A DNA stretch of 64,000 nt, taken from Taenia hydatigena (Eukaryota; Platyhelminthes; Cestoda; Cyclophyllidea; Taeniidae). Position numbers and translations under genes: made by a program. A model generated the notes under the pieces. That model did not search any database. It saw only the letters and a program-made list of their open reading frames with translations, and had not been told where the DNA came from. Positions within the stretch are counted from its first letter, which is position 1. Each line of letters starts with the position of its first letter. Positions 1-13,300 of this stretch are shown piece after piece. Where the stretch lies: the NCBI GenBank assembly GCA_036345935.2, contig JADWOT020000006.1:3039493-3103492 (forward strand). Direction: 5' to 3'.

Positions 1-499
1 ACGATATGGACGTTGAAATGGTTCAAAATCGAACTATCTTGGCTTTAGTGCTTTAAGTTGTTAGCTAATTCACTTCCGTTCATTTCAATTTCGAAATACG
101 ATGTTTAGGTCAGTCCAAATCTAAGTGGCTGTGTCATATGATCGCTACCAATGCTGAAAGCGCAGATCGTTCTTCCTTCCAACCAAATCTTATTGTGCTG
201 TGGTATTCCCTACCAATTAAACGGCAATTGATAGAACCGCTACAGAAGCATACAGCTGAATTGTTAATCGTCTAGCCGTGTCAAGTTCCATCTTCGGGGT
301 CTATGCAGACAAGAACCATTCCTTTCTAAGTTTAAATAGGAAGGGTTATTAAAATAAACCTAATCGTTATCTCTATCTGTCATTTTGCTGCAAAGTGGTT
401 TTCTAAGACCTTCTTTCCGACTGTTGACTGTCCTACATTTGGGTAGCTTACCGCGCTCCAATTTTGGCATAGTCAACATGAGCATATTCGACCCGAATT
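1..499. other. No gene recognised
   Basis: AT-leaning sequence upstream of the SPOP-like gene. I see no coding signal, repeat or RNA gene. Confidence 0.4.
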
Positions 500-536
500 A
501 TGGAAAATAACAGCACTGGGTCCGCCCAACATTCAG
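500..536 (+). CDS. Candidate 5' exon of the SPOP-like gene (doubtful)
   Basis: An ATG at 500 opens 12 codons (MENNSTGSAQHS) that run into a textbook donor, CAG|GTGAGT, at 536/537. The exon would end with one leftover base, whereas the MATH exon at 1274 begins on a codon boundary, so direct joining breaks the frame. Read in the compatible frame, the same stretch is open from 447 to 536 and ends PNIQ, which would give PNIQ-ICPKKLEFTW at the junction, but it has no ATG. Either an intermediate exon is missing or this is an internal or non-coding exon. Confidence 0.3.
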
Positions 537-1273
537 GTGAGTTTCCATCCAAAGTCCTAATACACGGACGACTGCAAAGGCCTCTGCAGTTTTTTTTCGC
601 CTATACTTGCATTTCCTACCCTTCCTCCCACACCCACACCATCTTCAAGTACGGCCGGGCATGCGAACCGGCAGGGCGCACGTCCAGCTTTGGCATATTC
701 AAAGGCTCTTCCCTCTGAACTAATTGTTTACATGTCAGCACCTCTAATGTTGTATTCTGGGGGATATTTACCATTCATGGTCAAATTGGTACTTGCCCCC
801 GGATTTGTTGGCGTCCACCCTTACTTCCATGCTTTCGTCAACATTGGCGGCTACACTCGCTTGATTTAATCTGGGAAAAATAGGTGAATAGGTAATTTTA
901 AGGCGTAAACTTGTCTCCTTGCTTAACCAAAAGAGGTACTTTTATGTCAAAGGCCGAAGGACATACATTTCCGTCCTTAATACGGTCGCGAGACTTGTTC
1001 CACCGTCGACGTTGCCACACAAAATAGCGTTGATCACAAGGTTGTTTTTATTTTCCTCGGAGTAGGCTCCTAGCAAAACACCCATAGATGGTCAACATAA
1101 GAAATAAGCATTGCATTGCCTAATCAAAGCGCAAACCAATGTTTGATGTGGGGTACAGGGCTGAAATGTCACCTCTTTGTTCCCCTCCTCCATGCTCTGA
1201 GGATAGGCGGTTGACCCATCCAATTTTCATAAAAAGGTAGCATTGGATTCATTCTCTTCCCTTTTAATTTCAG

Positions 1274-1395
1274 ATTTGTCCAAAAAAACTCGAGTTCACA
1301 TGGACCATTGAAAACTTCAGTCTGTCCGTTGCTGCACCGGGTGAGACGGTGGTGTCGCAAAGCTTCCCAGTTCATGCCAACAAGGGCTATGTGTG
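1274..1395 (+). CDS. SPOP-like exon: start of MATH domain
   Basis: A pyrimidine-rich acceptor (CCCTTTTAATTTCAG) ends at 1273. The exon encodes ICPKKLEFTWTIENFS followed by SLSVAAPGETVVSQSF, the first MATH strands; compare the F-x-W-T-I-x-N-F-S pattern of SPOP. The donor is GTAAAT at 1396. Two bases (TG) carry over and join a G from the next exon to make a Trp codon in YVW-SLHV. Confidence 0.85.
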
Positions 1396-4300
1396 GTAAA
1401 TTGGCCCCATTGATTTCAATTCATTCTTTTATCGCATTCTCCTCCCCCATTTTTTTAATGGAATTTGAGATAGCAGTATTAACCATGAGGCAGGAAGGCT
1501 GTCACTATCACGCCATACACATGGGGGAGCGGAGGGGAGTGAAAATCGCTCGTTTTCCACCAAGCAATTGAACTGATCACATAACACCCCATAGGTGTGA
1601 ATTCTGATAGAGAATAAAGAAAGATAGCTGACCAGAAAATCATCACAATGAGTCCACTGTGATTGCGTAAAACAAACCTGCGCTCTTTGATCAAAAGTGG
1701 CCCACACATTATCCTTATCAAATCATGCCATTTACGACGAGTAGGGGAGGGGGGGGGAGGGAGGGGAACAGAACATCCAGAATTGCGTGTGCTTTTCAAA
1801 GTAATGTCCAAAAAGCCAACGCGGGAGCTATTTGGCATTCTAATTGTGGGGAGGTCAAATCTCTTCCATAAATTTACTCAAGCGGGCAATGCTATCAGAA
1901 CCCATTCGACCTCTGCTCCCTCCCCCTCCCCCCAAAGTTTGCTAAGGCCGTCATTGGCCCAGTGCTGGACTGAGGTGTTGTGGGTGTTTATTTTAAGCGA
2001 ATCACTTCCTTTTTATTTGTTTATTTTTTGAACAAATCAACTAATGTATTTATTTTATCCGGAAAGGTGTCCTGATTATCCTCTCCCCCCCCCCCCCCCC
2101 CACCCATTACCTCCGTCCTTAAAGGCGGTGGAGAGAAACAAATACGGTGAGAGGCCTTCATTCCCATTCCACCTGTTTCGCTAGCACTTAGCAGGAAATT
2201 TTCCTCTGTCATCGAGGTTGTGGCAGCGTCCAAAGCATATGCGAGACAGCAGTGCCACAGCAGCCTCTGCGAGGCTGCTTAAGTGAAGGCTGCAGACGCA
2301 TAGCAGTTAACTTTCACTGTGAGGCTCTTTAGTGCGCACCAAAAAATTTCAGACACAACAGGCATAGTCTGGCAAATAAAAGTCGATTTTATTGGTCTAG
2401 TAGCCGTTAACTTCTCTCAATACATCACGTCATTGTAGCCAGTGCTTTGTGTGAAATTAACAATTCATGCGTGGATTGGGAACCCCTTCCTCCTCCTCGT
2501 GCATTTATGAGACTTCATCCACCCTAGTGGAGACCTTCCTGTTTTCCTGTTTGAGCTTCCTAACTGGATTATGAAGTTGCCTAGTTGTCAGGATGTCAAT
2601 CGTGAGATGAGGAAAAAAGGTTAACGAAAGAACTGAGCAGTGAAGACCTCGATGTCACTCAGCCAATCGTCATGCTGGAAACAAAGCTATTGTCTTTGTT
2701 AGGTCTATAACGAGGCAGTAGCGCTTTGCGCAGCCATTTTTATGAGTTAGACATTAAAGTTCTAATGGCATTGGAAAGGGGGAAGCGCTCTCTCCCCTTC
2801 CCCCTTCCCCAACCAATGGCACAAATTATGTGCCTTTTATGGCCTCCTCAAAGTGCCCGCCGGTCCAGGCTGTGCAACGCATTGGCACAATTCACATTCG
2901 TTCCAGCAAAGGCAGACAAACCGGAGGCGTGAGTGATCCAGACTTATCTACACCGTAGATGGTTGTGATGACGTCAGAGAGCGAAAAACCAGACGTTCGT
3001 TGTGTGATGGGTGGTGCAGGCATCAGACTGACAAATCATGCTGTCTACTGCACACAATTATGTGGAGGTGTCTACAGCCTCCCACTCGATAGACATGCCA
3101 TCGTTTCGCTACCTCTGACCACTCTACCCCCGGGCCTTGACTTCACCGTCGAGACACTAAAAACTACCACAATTTAGATTGGAGATAGGTCCGTGTGGAA
3201 TGAAAATCCCTGCACTCAGTAATGTACTGTGCTAGGTCGAACAAAACCAGGTCAAAGTTCACACACACTCACACGCAAACAGTACACGGGGGGAAGAGCA
3301 ATTTACACAGAGATTAAGTGAGCCAGTTAGGACGGAAGTCTGCGTGTTTTCCTTTTTTTCCTTGTTGAGACATCTGTAAACAATGCCAAAACGGTGCACG
3401 GAGGAGGAATACAATCTTGCGAGCGGAGTGACGAGCAAAACAGACATTTTGAAGGTCACTTGCCCTCACATTCACCCACAAGTGACCTTGAGTGGTGGTT
3501 GCGGGGGTATGCGCTACACCAGTCGCAAATGGCAGATGTCTGCAAGTTGGGTCAATTGGCGGAAAAACACGTACCTCGTACGTACGTACGGACGTACAAG
3601 GACAGTCACACGTATGGGGGTGCACAAAAAATGACCTTGGAATGAGAGCAAGAGATGGTGGAGGCAGAAGGCGACGGACATGCAGATAGAGAGACCGACC
3701 AACATCCTTTCTGCCTTCTGTAAAAGCACATTAGAAAAACGTCTTGTTCGTTCCCCAGCTTCGCACTAGAACGCTAATGACACGGCTGTCTAGGGAATGG
3801 ATGCAGGTGGAGTCGTTCTGACAGCACTGTGTACTTCCTCTTTGGATGATAAACACCGAAGACGGGATTGGAGCGCAGTTGGTTCCACTTGTGAGTAAGC
3901 AGCGGTTCGCCTCCGCGATGAGATACAACGATTGGTAACCGGGTTGCAAGTGGGTGGATGTCCCAGGACATCGTCTGCTAATTGAACTGAGGCGAGAAAG
4001 AGGTGGGAGACATGTTGGCCTGTCTACACCGAGCTTTTATGTGTCTAGACAGGGCTTCATTGTGCTATGACTGGAATGGAAAAACGTAGGCAAAGCCGTG
4101 TTGATGACTCGGTTTTATTATCCATTGAATAAAACGTTTTTTACGACAATGTAGGCGCTACAAAGCTGCAGACTGTGGATCCCGGCTTCAACTGAGCCAA
4201 TAGGATTAGCCAGAACACCAGTGCCTGGCAGCAGGAAATCTCTAGGCGGGAAATAATACCGACACCATCCTGGACCCCGCAACCCATCCACGATGGGCTT

Positions 4301-7300
4301 TGTGAGGAAACCACAGCAACAGTTGGGGCAAGGAAGAAGTGGTTTTCCGCAAAATGCCCATTGAAGTTGAACAGATCATTGCAACCGCTGTAATTCCTAC
4401 CTTAGAGGAGGGGATTTGCTGAATCTTGTTGACATTCCATTGATCTCTCTCTTTGAACCGGTAATGTCAGCTCCGCGTGACTGTGTGTGGTTTTGGCACG
4501 GAAAGAGGGGACCTACTCTCCCCAAATGAGGACATTCTACTCTGTGTAATCACTTAACAAGGATTTTCTATGTCCTGCCTCTTATTTTCTCCCTTAAATA
4601 CCATAGTCATTAGATTTCGGATTGTCTGGATTTCACGTCGACGGAGGCACGATTTAAGCCACGTTTTGACCTATTTTCATGAACTTGACCCCTTTAGAAG
4701 ATCCTTTTAGGCGGTTTTCTGTTCTGACAGCATGTAGTTGGTTCCGTGTTAAGCCGACGATGCTTTTGTTTTAATCTTCAAAGGTAGCGGAGGCAGATGT
4801 AAACACGGCGGAGTTTGTTCGTGTTAGCACCTAGATTGATGCAAGTTTGAGGCAAACTCCAACTATAATTTGACCCTTTGTTCAACTTCTATTCCTTCTC
4901 TTATTCTGTTTTATCAAGCGCTTGCCCGATCCATTCAGTGGTTCCCGTGGAAAAGCACCGCTTGTGTTTGCATATCTACATTGTTTTGTGCAGGAAAGTA
5001 TAAACTGTGCCACCCGGGAAAGTGCACGTTAGTAGGAGGAGGGAGGAAGGGGGTGACAGGGAGACGACGAGAGTTCAAAAAGCGGAGCTGGAGCCAATTG
5101 CGTGCTTGTGTGTGTTTTCCATTTCATCTGTAACCAGTTCTCGCGCACCCCGACCTTGACTCACCTACTGGACATTCGCGCACTCAGACAGACCTCGCGC
5201 GTCGTTGTTGGCGCGTTTTGAAGGCTACGCACCACCACCACCACCACCTCCACGGCAATCTGTGAAAGTCTAGGTGTTTTTCAAATTATCCTACTTGTTT
5301 TGCTCTTTCTCACTTGACGGAGGCCTGAGCCAGGGGGAGGAGGAGGAGGAGGCGGAGGCGGCGGTGTAAGAACAACTGTACAAAACATGCGCGGCTCTGT
5401 TGTGTCTGGAAGGCGGCCTCAAAACAAGGCCTCCGTGGTCAATGCCATGCGCGATCAAAAGTCCGAGCTTTTGAGCAATTTATTGCTTGGCATTGGCGTT
5501 GCTTTGTATCTGGTAGTAAAGGCCGCCGCTGTCCATCCTGTTCGATAGTCGCATGCTGCGCTTCCTCGAAAATTGCTTTTATGGGGGTGATGCGGCCACG
5601 CTGCGAAACATTTCCCTGGCATCGCCTTTTTATCTTGTGTGGGTGACTCTTACACTCGCATATGATGTTCCTTCACTTGCAACTTGCTACTCATATCGCA
5701 GTCAGCGTCCCTGTTAAACTCATTGCCGTATTTCAAAAAAGTCAGTCCAGGATTGAGATTCCTCCTCTTCTAAAGCACGAACAGTTGGTCACTTCCAAAA
5801 GGTATTAAAGCGGTGGACGTCTTGCCCTTTACTGTCGTTTCCTTACCCATCTTTCGGTTTCGCCCCTTCAGCCGACATAGGAAAGATGCTTTCTTTGAAA
5901 AAAAGAAAGGCACCGCCTAGGTTTATTGTTCACACGAGATGAAGGCGGGAGTAATATACTCCTTTGGTGGCATTTCTAATGGACAGGAACACGCAAGAGT
6001 GGCGTCTGAATTACCTCTGGATGAGGTATAACACTTGAGAGTCTAAAAATAAATTAATTGTGCCTAGAAAACAGAAAACAAGACTAGGGAGAAGGGCAAG
6101 ACGGTGGCTTTGTACATGGTTCAGGTAACAAACTGAGGAAGTGCGAGAGGAGTGAATAAATAAGTGGTGTTTTATTGTCTCCTTCTCCAAGGTCCCTTCA
6201 TGTAGCTCCCCACGGCAAGTGTCCGGAGCTGCGGGACTACGTGTCTGTGTGTTTGGTGATGGAATCAAAGCGGAGACGAGATGGTCACCCTCCTCAAACT
6301 GCGTCTACTGCTGCCTCCCTCCTTCCCGCCCGCTTTCGGTGCAGTCTGCTGGATCAACTCGGCAGGGTAGCCTTCACCAATGGTAGGTACTATTTCACTA
6401 GAAGACATCTTTTATGTGATTTCAAAGCATTGAGTGCACAGGGAAAACTCAAAAAGAAGGCGGCTGTTGTAAAGCACTTTTTCTTTACAATTTGAGTGTT
6501 GTACAGTTGCATTGTGAGAGCTACCAGTTCCTACGTGACAATCAAACCCATCCATCCAAGTCTGCTAGGTCATCGTAGTAGCGAATTTTACCAATCGCTT
6601 TCACCGAGACCATCTTCACGGCTAAAGGCGACTCCTGAAAGGCCATCGTGGTTCGGTGATGGAAAGCCTCAAATTTCAGTCGAGGCATAAGTGCACTCGA
6701 CATTTGCAAACCTCTAGATTAGAGTCAGGAGTTGGATTACAATGTAGTAGCTTAATGACTGGCCTCCTCACTGACTTGCCGAAGGAAGGAATTTCGTTAC
6801 GCACAGGGACAAGAAAGTACCGCAAGCAGATTGTTGGACTTGACTAAGTCTTTGCACAATTCTCAATCTGTTTAAATACATAGTTTATCTCGCCTGAAAT
6901 GCGAGTTGCAAATTGGTTCTTGCGGTTGCAGGCAACAAGAGTCCATCGTCTCGTCAGTGAAGACTGCGTACGCCTGATTTTCTGTCCCCTTCCCTTCAAT
7001 TTTTGCATAGGGCGAATTGGTATAGCCGCCTAATTACATTGTGCCAAAATGTTATATCTCTTTTTTTATGGCGACCACGCTTTTGATGCAGCGCAATGCG
7101 AAGTGAAGTGCGCACTACTTCGAGGAACGCCGAAACCGTAGGCCAAATTAGGTGGGAGACTTCACCTCTAGGGCAACTTGCCTAATTAGGAAGTAGTCGA
7201 GGCAATTTGGGGAAAATAGTATCGCCTCACTGGGATTGGGGTAGACGTCATCCAACAAACCAGCCATCGCCTTCTCATCGAAGTCATCCACGCAGACATG

Positions 7301-10300
7301 AGAACGGTGGGCGTCTCTTTGACCGCCTTGCATCGCCAAGGGTGGTGAGATCTCGTTCCCCACTTTTCTGACCTACTGACAAGCCCGAAACTGGACAAAC
7401 GACGAGGAATTGTTGGTGCTCTGTTGCTGCAGTGGCAATGCATGCAGTAGTCGGCGTCAGGTGTGTGCCCTATTAGTAATAGCGGATACATGTGTCCAAC
7501 CACCGGTCTTCAAGGCGCCAGGCTGCAGTGCTGACACAACCACTGTGAACATCCAGCCAACTCTTGTGATGCCTGCCTCAGGGTAAACTTGGGCAAGAGG
7601 TGAATCTTTTAACTGCATCAATAGGACAGTGAACACACTCACTGCATGAATACTGACAATTCTGAGGATTCAGCCCCCATCGGATGACAAGGCAGTTTTT
7701 GCCCCTCCATCGGCACCGATGACGAAGTGAGGCTAGGCTGTCCTGGATTAGTTTAGCCGTCATCCCTTGCCTCCCAAACGCAAACATGTTCCATTTGGTA
7801 AATGAATAAACTTCTACAAACACGCGTCGGTTTAGAACCTTTATGGTCAAGGTGCCAATCTCCTTGCCACTGACCCAGTTCCATAGGCAAGTCGGGTCTT
7901 GAAAGTGTCTCTCAGTTTCTAAAAGTTAGCCCAACTATTGTGTGAACATTGTCTGTGGAGGGCCAGGACTGAGGTGACTTCTATTTTCTGTAACTCCTCT
8001 TCCATAATCAGGGTGAATGATGACGAGATGACTTTCAGCCCTTGCGGCTTTGCGAGACCGTTGTCTTTCACCCAGCAAATGTTTATCGCTGGTAGATGGG
8101 TGGGTAGGTAAGGAGGGTACAGTAATATTTTGTCTCTTATGTTTCCAACCTTTTTCTAAAATGGGAATGATAGGTCTTAAGTAGAGAAATAGGAAATAAA
8201 ATTGTGTCTGTGTTTTCCCCTTTTTTTTTGCTAACTTTCCTTTTGGCTTGTTTACAATTGATCCTATTGGCTCCTGACTACCAACCTAATTGCCTCCACC
8301 TTTATTCATTTCTTTGTATCCTCTGTAAAGTCTCGTTTAAAAAAATCTGTACAGCATTACACACAAAGAGCTTCACAGCTTGTTTTGTGGAACTTTGGAC
8401 GCCTCTGTACTGTACTACTTTGTGTGAGGACATAGATTCCCCTCGGAGGATTTGATACGATCTCTAGACCTGGATCGTGTGGAGAATGCAGATTTTGAAG
8501 TTGAAGCATGAGCTTGTCAACGAAAAAGACTCGCAAATCATTTGCCCTTTCATTACTTAGCTCGAAGGTGGAACTCTTGAAGTGGGCCATTGTGCCTTGC
8601 TTCACGTGGATCCTCGGCGCCACCGTTGTAACTCGTCTACTGAACCCGGGACAATCTAGTAAAGTATTTCAAGCTAAATTAGTGTTGTCAATGTTTTTGA
8701 AGGAAATTTGCTGCTTATTTATTTATAAAAGGTCTGTCTTTTTCGCCTTAAATGTCCTTTCAAAGGGGGGAAAGGTTAAAAGAAGTCTAGAAGTTGTCTC
8801 ATATAAAAAACTAAAATTTCAATTTTTTTCGGTTGAAAAATCCATTCCATGGCCACTTTTTCCTTCTTAAAGAGTATGAATCAGCGGCTCTGCTTTAAGA
8901 AATAGCCAAGGAAGCGGATTGCGGTGGTAACGTCACCTACTACTTAATGTCAATCAGTAGAGTCGTATCGTACTGACACAACTCCTAAAAAGTTAACAAA
9001 AAATGCAAAGAATGTGCATAAGAAGTTTCTTCGGACTCCTTAATTACTGCTAAACTGCTGTTTTCCTTCTTTTCCTTTAGAAACAGAACGGTATCACCTT
9101 GTAGGCCCAAAAATGGGACTGGGATTTTGCCGTTTTGTTGAGCGATCTCGTCTCTACCCACCGCCGGGTGTTGACACGGAGAGTGTCGCGACGTCGGGGC
9201 AAAAGGACGGTCCACCTGCAGCCTCCGCAACCTTGACGACAGATGATTATCGTCTTGTTGGACCTGGCGATCGAGTCAAGTTTTTTGCCGAGGTTAGAAT
9301 AGTGGATCCCTTTAAGTTGCCTTTCTTGATACCGCTGAAGTCGTCCTCCTCCCTATCCTCTCGTAGGCCTCAGCCAATCATTCACTCTATAACGAGCAAA
9401 ATAAAACCGAACTCATGTTGAGGATTTTTGAAGTCCCTAAGAAAAGTGATTTAGTGTGATTGTTGGCGAGACGAAATCGTCCTGTTCTGCCGAGGTGTGT
9501 CGACTTGGATCCCCTTCCAGCTGGATGCTAATCACTTCCTTTTTTTCTTCTTTCCAATTTCCCTTTCACATTGAGATCCGTATTTGTGTGTGGGGTTTTC
9601 GCATGACATTTTTGTGGAATTTAACTGCTCGCGCCTCCAACTTTGATGAGCGGCAAGTGCGGAGGTATTTGCGTAGCCTCATTTCCTGATTTACGCCATT
9701 GCAAAGGTCGATCACTCATTCCACCACCGTGTTATGCTTTTCGGATAGCTTTCCGCTGACTGCTCCGCAGGGCCTGTCATTTCCCAAGTTGCTCCCCTCC
9801 CAAAGGTGGGACAAGAGGGATCTCCAGTGAAGCCACTTCGGGAGTAGAGTTGGATAGTCTTCTTGAGGGAAGCGAGATGATGGAATCCATGGGCTTTCGA
9901 TGAGTTAAGAAGCCTGCTTTGAGCGACTGCTTAAATGTCTGCATAAAAAAGATGGCAACCGAGAGAGGTGCTAGGTGGAGATTAACCGTAGCATCGACAA
10001 AGCTGACTGTGATGAGGCCCCCTCCGACGTCCGGAATTGATGCAAAGTTCCCTCCATATCATGTCTGTTGAAAATCTTAAAAGGCAAACGCCAAGGCGGC
10101 TTCCGCTAACAAGCTTTTATTGTTTTCCTCCATAATTTGGGTACTGGAAGATCGTCTCAAGGTCACCTGCCTCACCAGCAGTGTCGTGAACGAGGATCGG
10201 GTCGCCTTGTTGTTTGTGTGGATGTGATGTGTATGCCGCAGATACTGGTAACCCAGTTAGTCGACAAGGTCGGTCAGTTTCCGCCGAGTAGGCCACAACT

Positions 10301-13300
10301 CCCTCCCACTCCGCCTCGCTCCGACCCCTTCTCCCCACGCCCTGATTGTTGCTTTTGTTGTGTTTGTGTTTTTCTCTTCTTCTACTCCTCCTCGTCTCCA
10401 TCCCCTGTTGTCCGTTTCGCGAGGTCGACTTTTGGGACATTGTTCTTTTTTTCTTCCCGGTTTGATCTCGAAGACACCGATATTTTCCGTGTGTCGTTTT
10501 TGGTGTCAGATGTTTTCGAAAACATCACTCGGATTGCTCATCCGAGGTTGTTGTTTTGCTGGTCGCGTGATTCACAAAGCCTCCACATACACAAACAGCC
10601 TCACATCTAGAGGTGAAATGGTCTTTAACTGGTTTCACTCTTGATCGGTGAAGCAAGAGCTGTGGGAGGCATCGCTGTTACAACCAAATACAAACGCAAT
10701 GCTTCCCAGGTCCTTTATTTGATAAAGCAAACACGTCTGGGAAATATGCTAAGGGGTTCGATCTACGGAGGCTTCAAATGATCCGTTTTAGACCGTCTGC
10801 ATTTCTTTATCACTCATAACCATGGTGGTGGAGGCAATTAAAAACATTTTGGGCGACAGAAACATGGATCACGTCTTAATGGGTCCGCCCGTCACAGATT
10901 GGTTAAGGGTGACCAAAGTGTGCATCTCTGTGCCATTGGCTCTGATTTCACTCTCCTTGCGTCTCCTTTTATTGTCCCACGTTGTCAGCCATCTACTTGA
11001 GTCAATAGGCCGTAGGTCCCTCATCGGCGCTCCTCAAGATTATTCTAATGCAAGGTAGAATCAAAGATGGGATTCTCATCCACTGCATTCTCTGTTAGAC
11101 GTGAAGATGTGGAGGGAATTAGCTTCTCTACGAACCAAAATCGCATAAACTAGGCATCATCTCAGAGGCTGCGTCCTGACAGTGCTATAAAACTGATGTG
11201 AAGATAGCTAAATTCTGCGGGACCCGCAGTACGAGTGGTGTGAAGTGACCTCCATTCCGCCATCACGACTCCCGGATACCCGCTTTTCACCGTATACAAC
11301 TAAAACATCCGTTCTTGAGAATGCGTTAATTGTACCCCTTCCCCCCACAATAGATATTCTGGATCGAAGAGGAGATCTACACCTCCGCCTCTGAAGACAT
11401 TCCCTCCAGTGTTGATTTCATGGACGATTGCGATTGCCCTCCCGAAGTGTCGACGTCTACAGACCTACAAACCGACCTCGAACGCCTTCTCCTCTCCAAC
11501 CGTCTGGCTGACGTCAAAGTTACTGTGGCTGCCACGTCAACGCAGCAGAAGTGTGATGGCACTGTTCTTGTCGACATTCCAAATCTTTCCTGCCCCATAG
11601 CCTGCGATTGCAGTGATTGCATGACACCGACTCAAGGCGCACTCGAGTTCTACGCTCATAAGGCAATACTAGCTGGTAAATTTGACCATTTCTTGGGCGA
11701 TAAAAAGCTGTCATCACTACGCCATCACATGGTTGGACCCAGTTACATTAATTAAGGCTGGTAAACCCTCCAGTTTTAAAGAGGATAAATACTACTGAAA
11801 TGTGAAGCTGTTGTTTAAGTAGCGCACAAACTTCTTGCTTTAGTTATTTCGATTTTTCCAATTCTGTAGCCCCAATAACCATACAAATCTGGATTTAGAG
11901 TTGACATCGATGTTAAGAGTGGTTAAGAGACCAGCAGTATAAGCGAAAAGGTCCGCAAAGTCAAATGTACAACCAAAACAGCTACCAGTTATTCACAATG
12001 TCAAGAAACACTTTTTCCAAAGCCACATTTTAGTTAATGTGACACTTTAGTTAATGGTAAGACAGAGTTATATCCCTGCTCAAACTGCCTCACGCCTTCA
12101 TTGTCTCTTTAGCCTCGTCGCCAAAGCTGTTGCGAATATTTTCGTCCACAAACGACGGCCACCTTTACGAGGGGAGACAGAAACTTGTGTTTTGTGGTTC
12201 TGGCCTCCTGCCTGACGTGATCCCAATTTTTTTGCGCTACGTCTACACCCATCGAATTGATCCGACAGTGAGCCACACCCAATTCGTCTCCCTCCTTCGG
12301 CTGGCATATCAGGTAAAGAAATTTGCATTTAAATGTGCACCATTGGAGAGCGACAGGAGAGTGGTTGAGTCACCTCCTAGACCGTTGCATACTAATCGAG
12401 ACTGCAAGTTGATTCATCATAGGCAGGAAACTGCTAGATCAACGCTCGATACCGGTGCCGTGGAGGCTGACTGGTGGGTGACCGCAATGTCAAACATAAT
12501 CCTTTTATGTAGTTCCTTCAACTCTCTTGAGCGTCGTCCTCCTAGCCCTCTTCCTCCTCTCCCTCGGTGGAAATTTGCTGGCGCTACTAACCGTTTTCTC
12601 GCGAGAGAAGACCACCGATGACCATTTGAACTTGGTTAACTGTAGTGCCACTACAGCACAGAATTGACTGCCTAAAGTTGATGCAGGTTTGACATCCTTG
12701 GCGTAGACGCTATTCATGACCAGGATGGGATTCATTGCTACTTCGGAGAAGGTTCACCAACGCTGCCACTAATGTAACGCTGGGGTCGATGAAACGTTGA
12801 AACGACTTTGCTCAGAGCATCATGGAACCTGGAAGACAAGTGAAGAGGCTAATTTGTGGTAGTCTGCGAGCAACAACCCTCATCCTGTCATTCTGGTCTG
12901 TCGTAGAAGTCTGATGGTACAATCCATATGACCAAGCCATATTTTCTCCTTTCTGTTGGCAAAATTTTGCGCCTCAAAGCAACCTTAACTAGGGGGCCTG
13001 AAGGATGAGAGGTTTGTTAGGGAACCATGAGAAATGCTTTTTTAAAGTTGGAAAGATACACTTAGACGCTCGGTAAACATGTCAAATGGTTATGCTTTTG
13101 CGAAATCCGATTGGTGAACAGGCGATTTAAAGGTTATTCCAAGGTCCCAACTCTCGTCGGCTAATTGTAAAACAGCCAACTTGTCACTTTTTATCCACCC
13201 ATTTGCGGGAAACAATGCAAGTTAGAGTGTTGGAGAAACCCTGGACCATCAAAAGAACCAGATTTAACTGCCTTGGAGACCTAGGTCCCTCAATATCTGC

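Larger units (their letters stand above)
1396..6191 (+). other. SPOP-like intron (4.8 kb)
   Basis: Apart from the CpG-rich block and the small ORF noted separately, it holds a run of 17 C at 2085-2101 and a G-rich patch near 1741-1770. The other open frames are short, overlap one another on both strands and have no recognisable domain. Confidence 0.6.

Noticed and set aside
10137..10610. 157-codon open frame in a SPOP-like intron
   Set aside because: Phe/Ser/Pro-rich from pyrimidine tracts, overlapped by other frames, no start context or domain.
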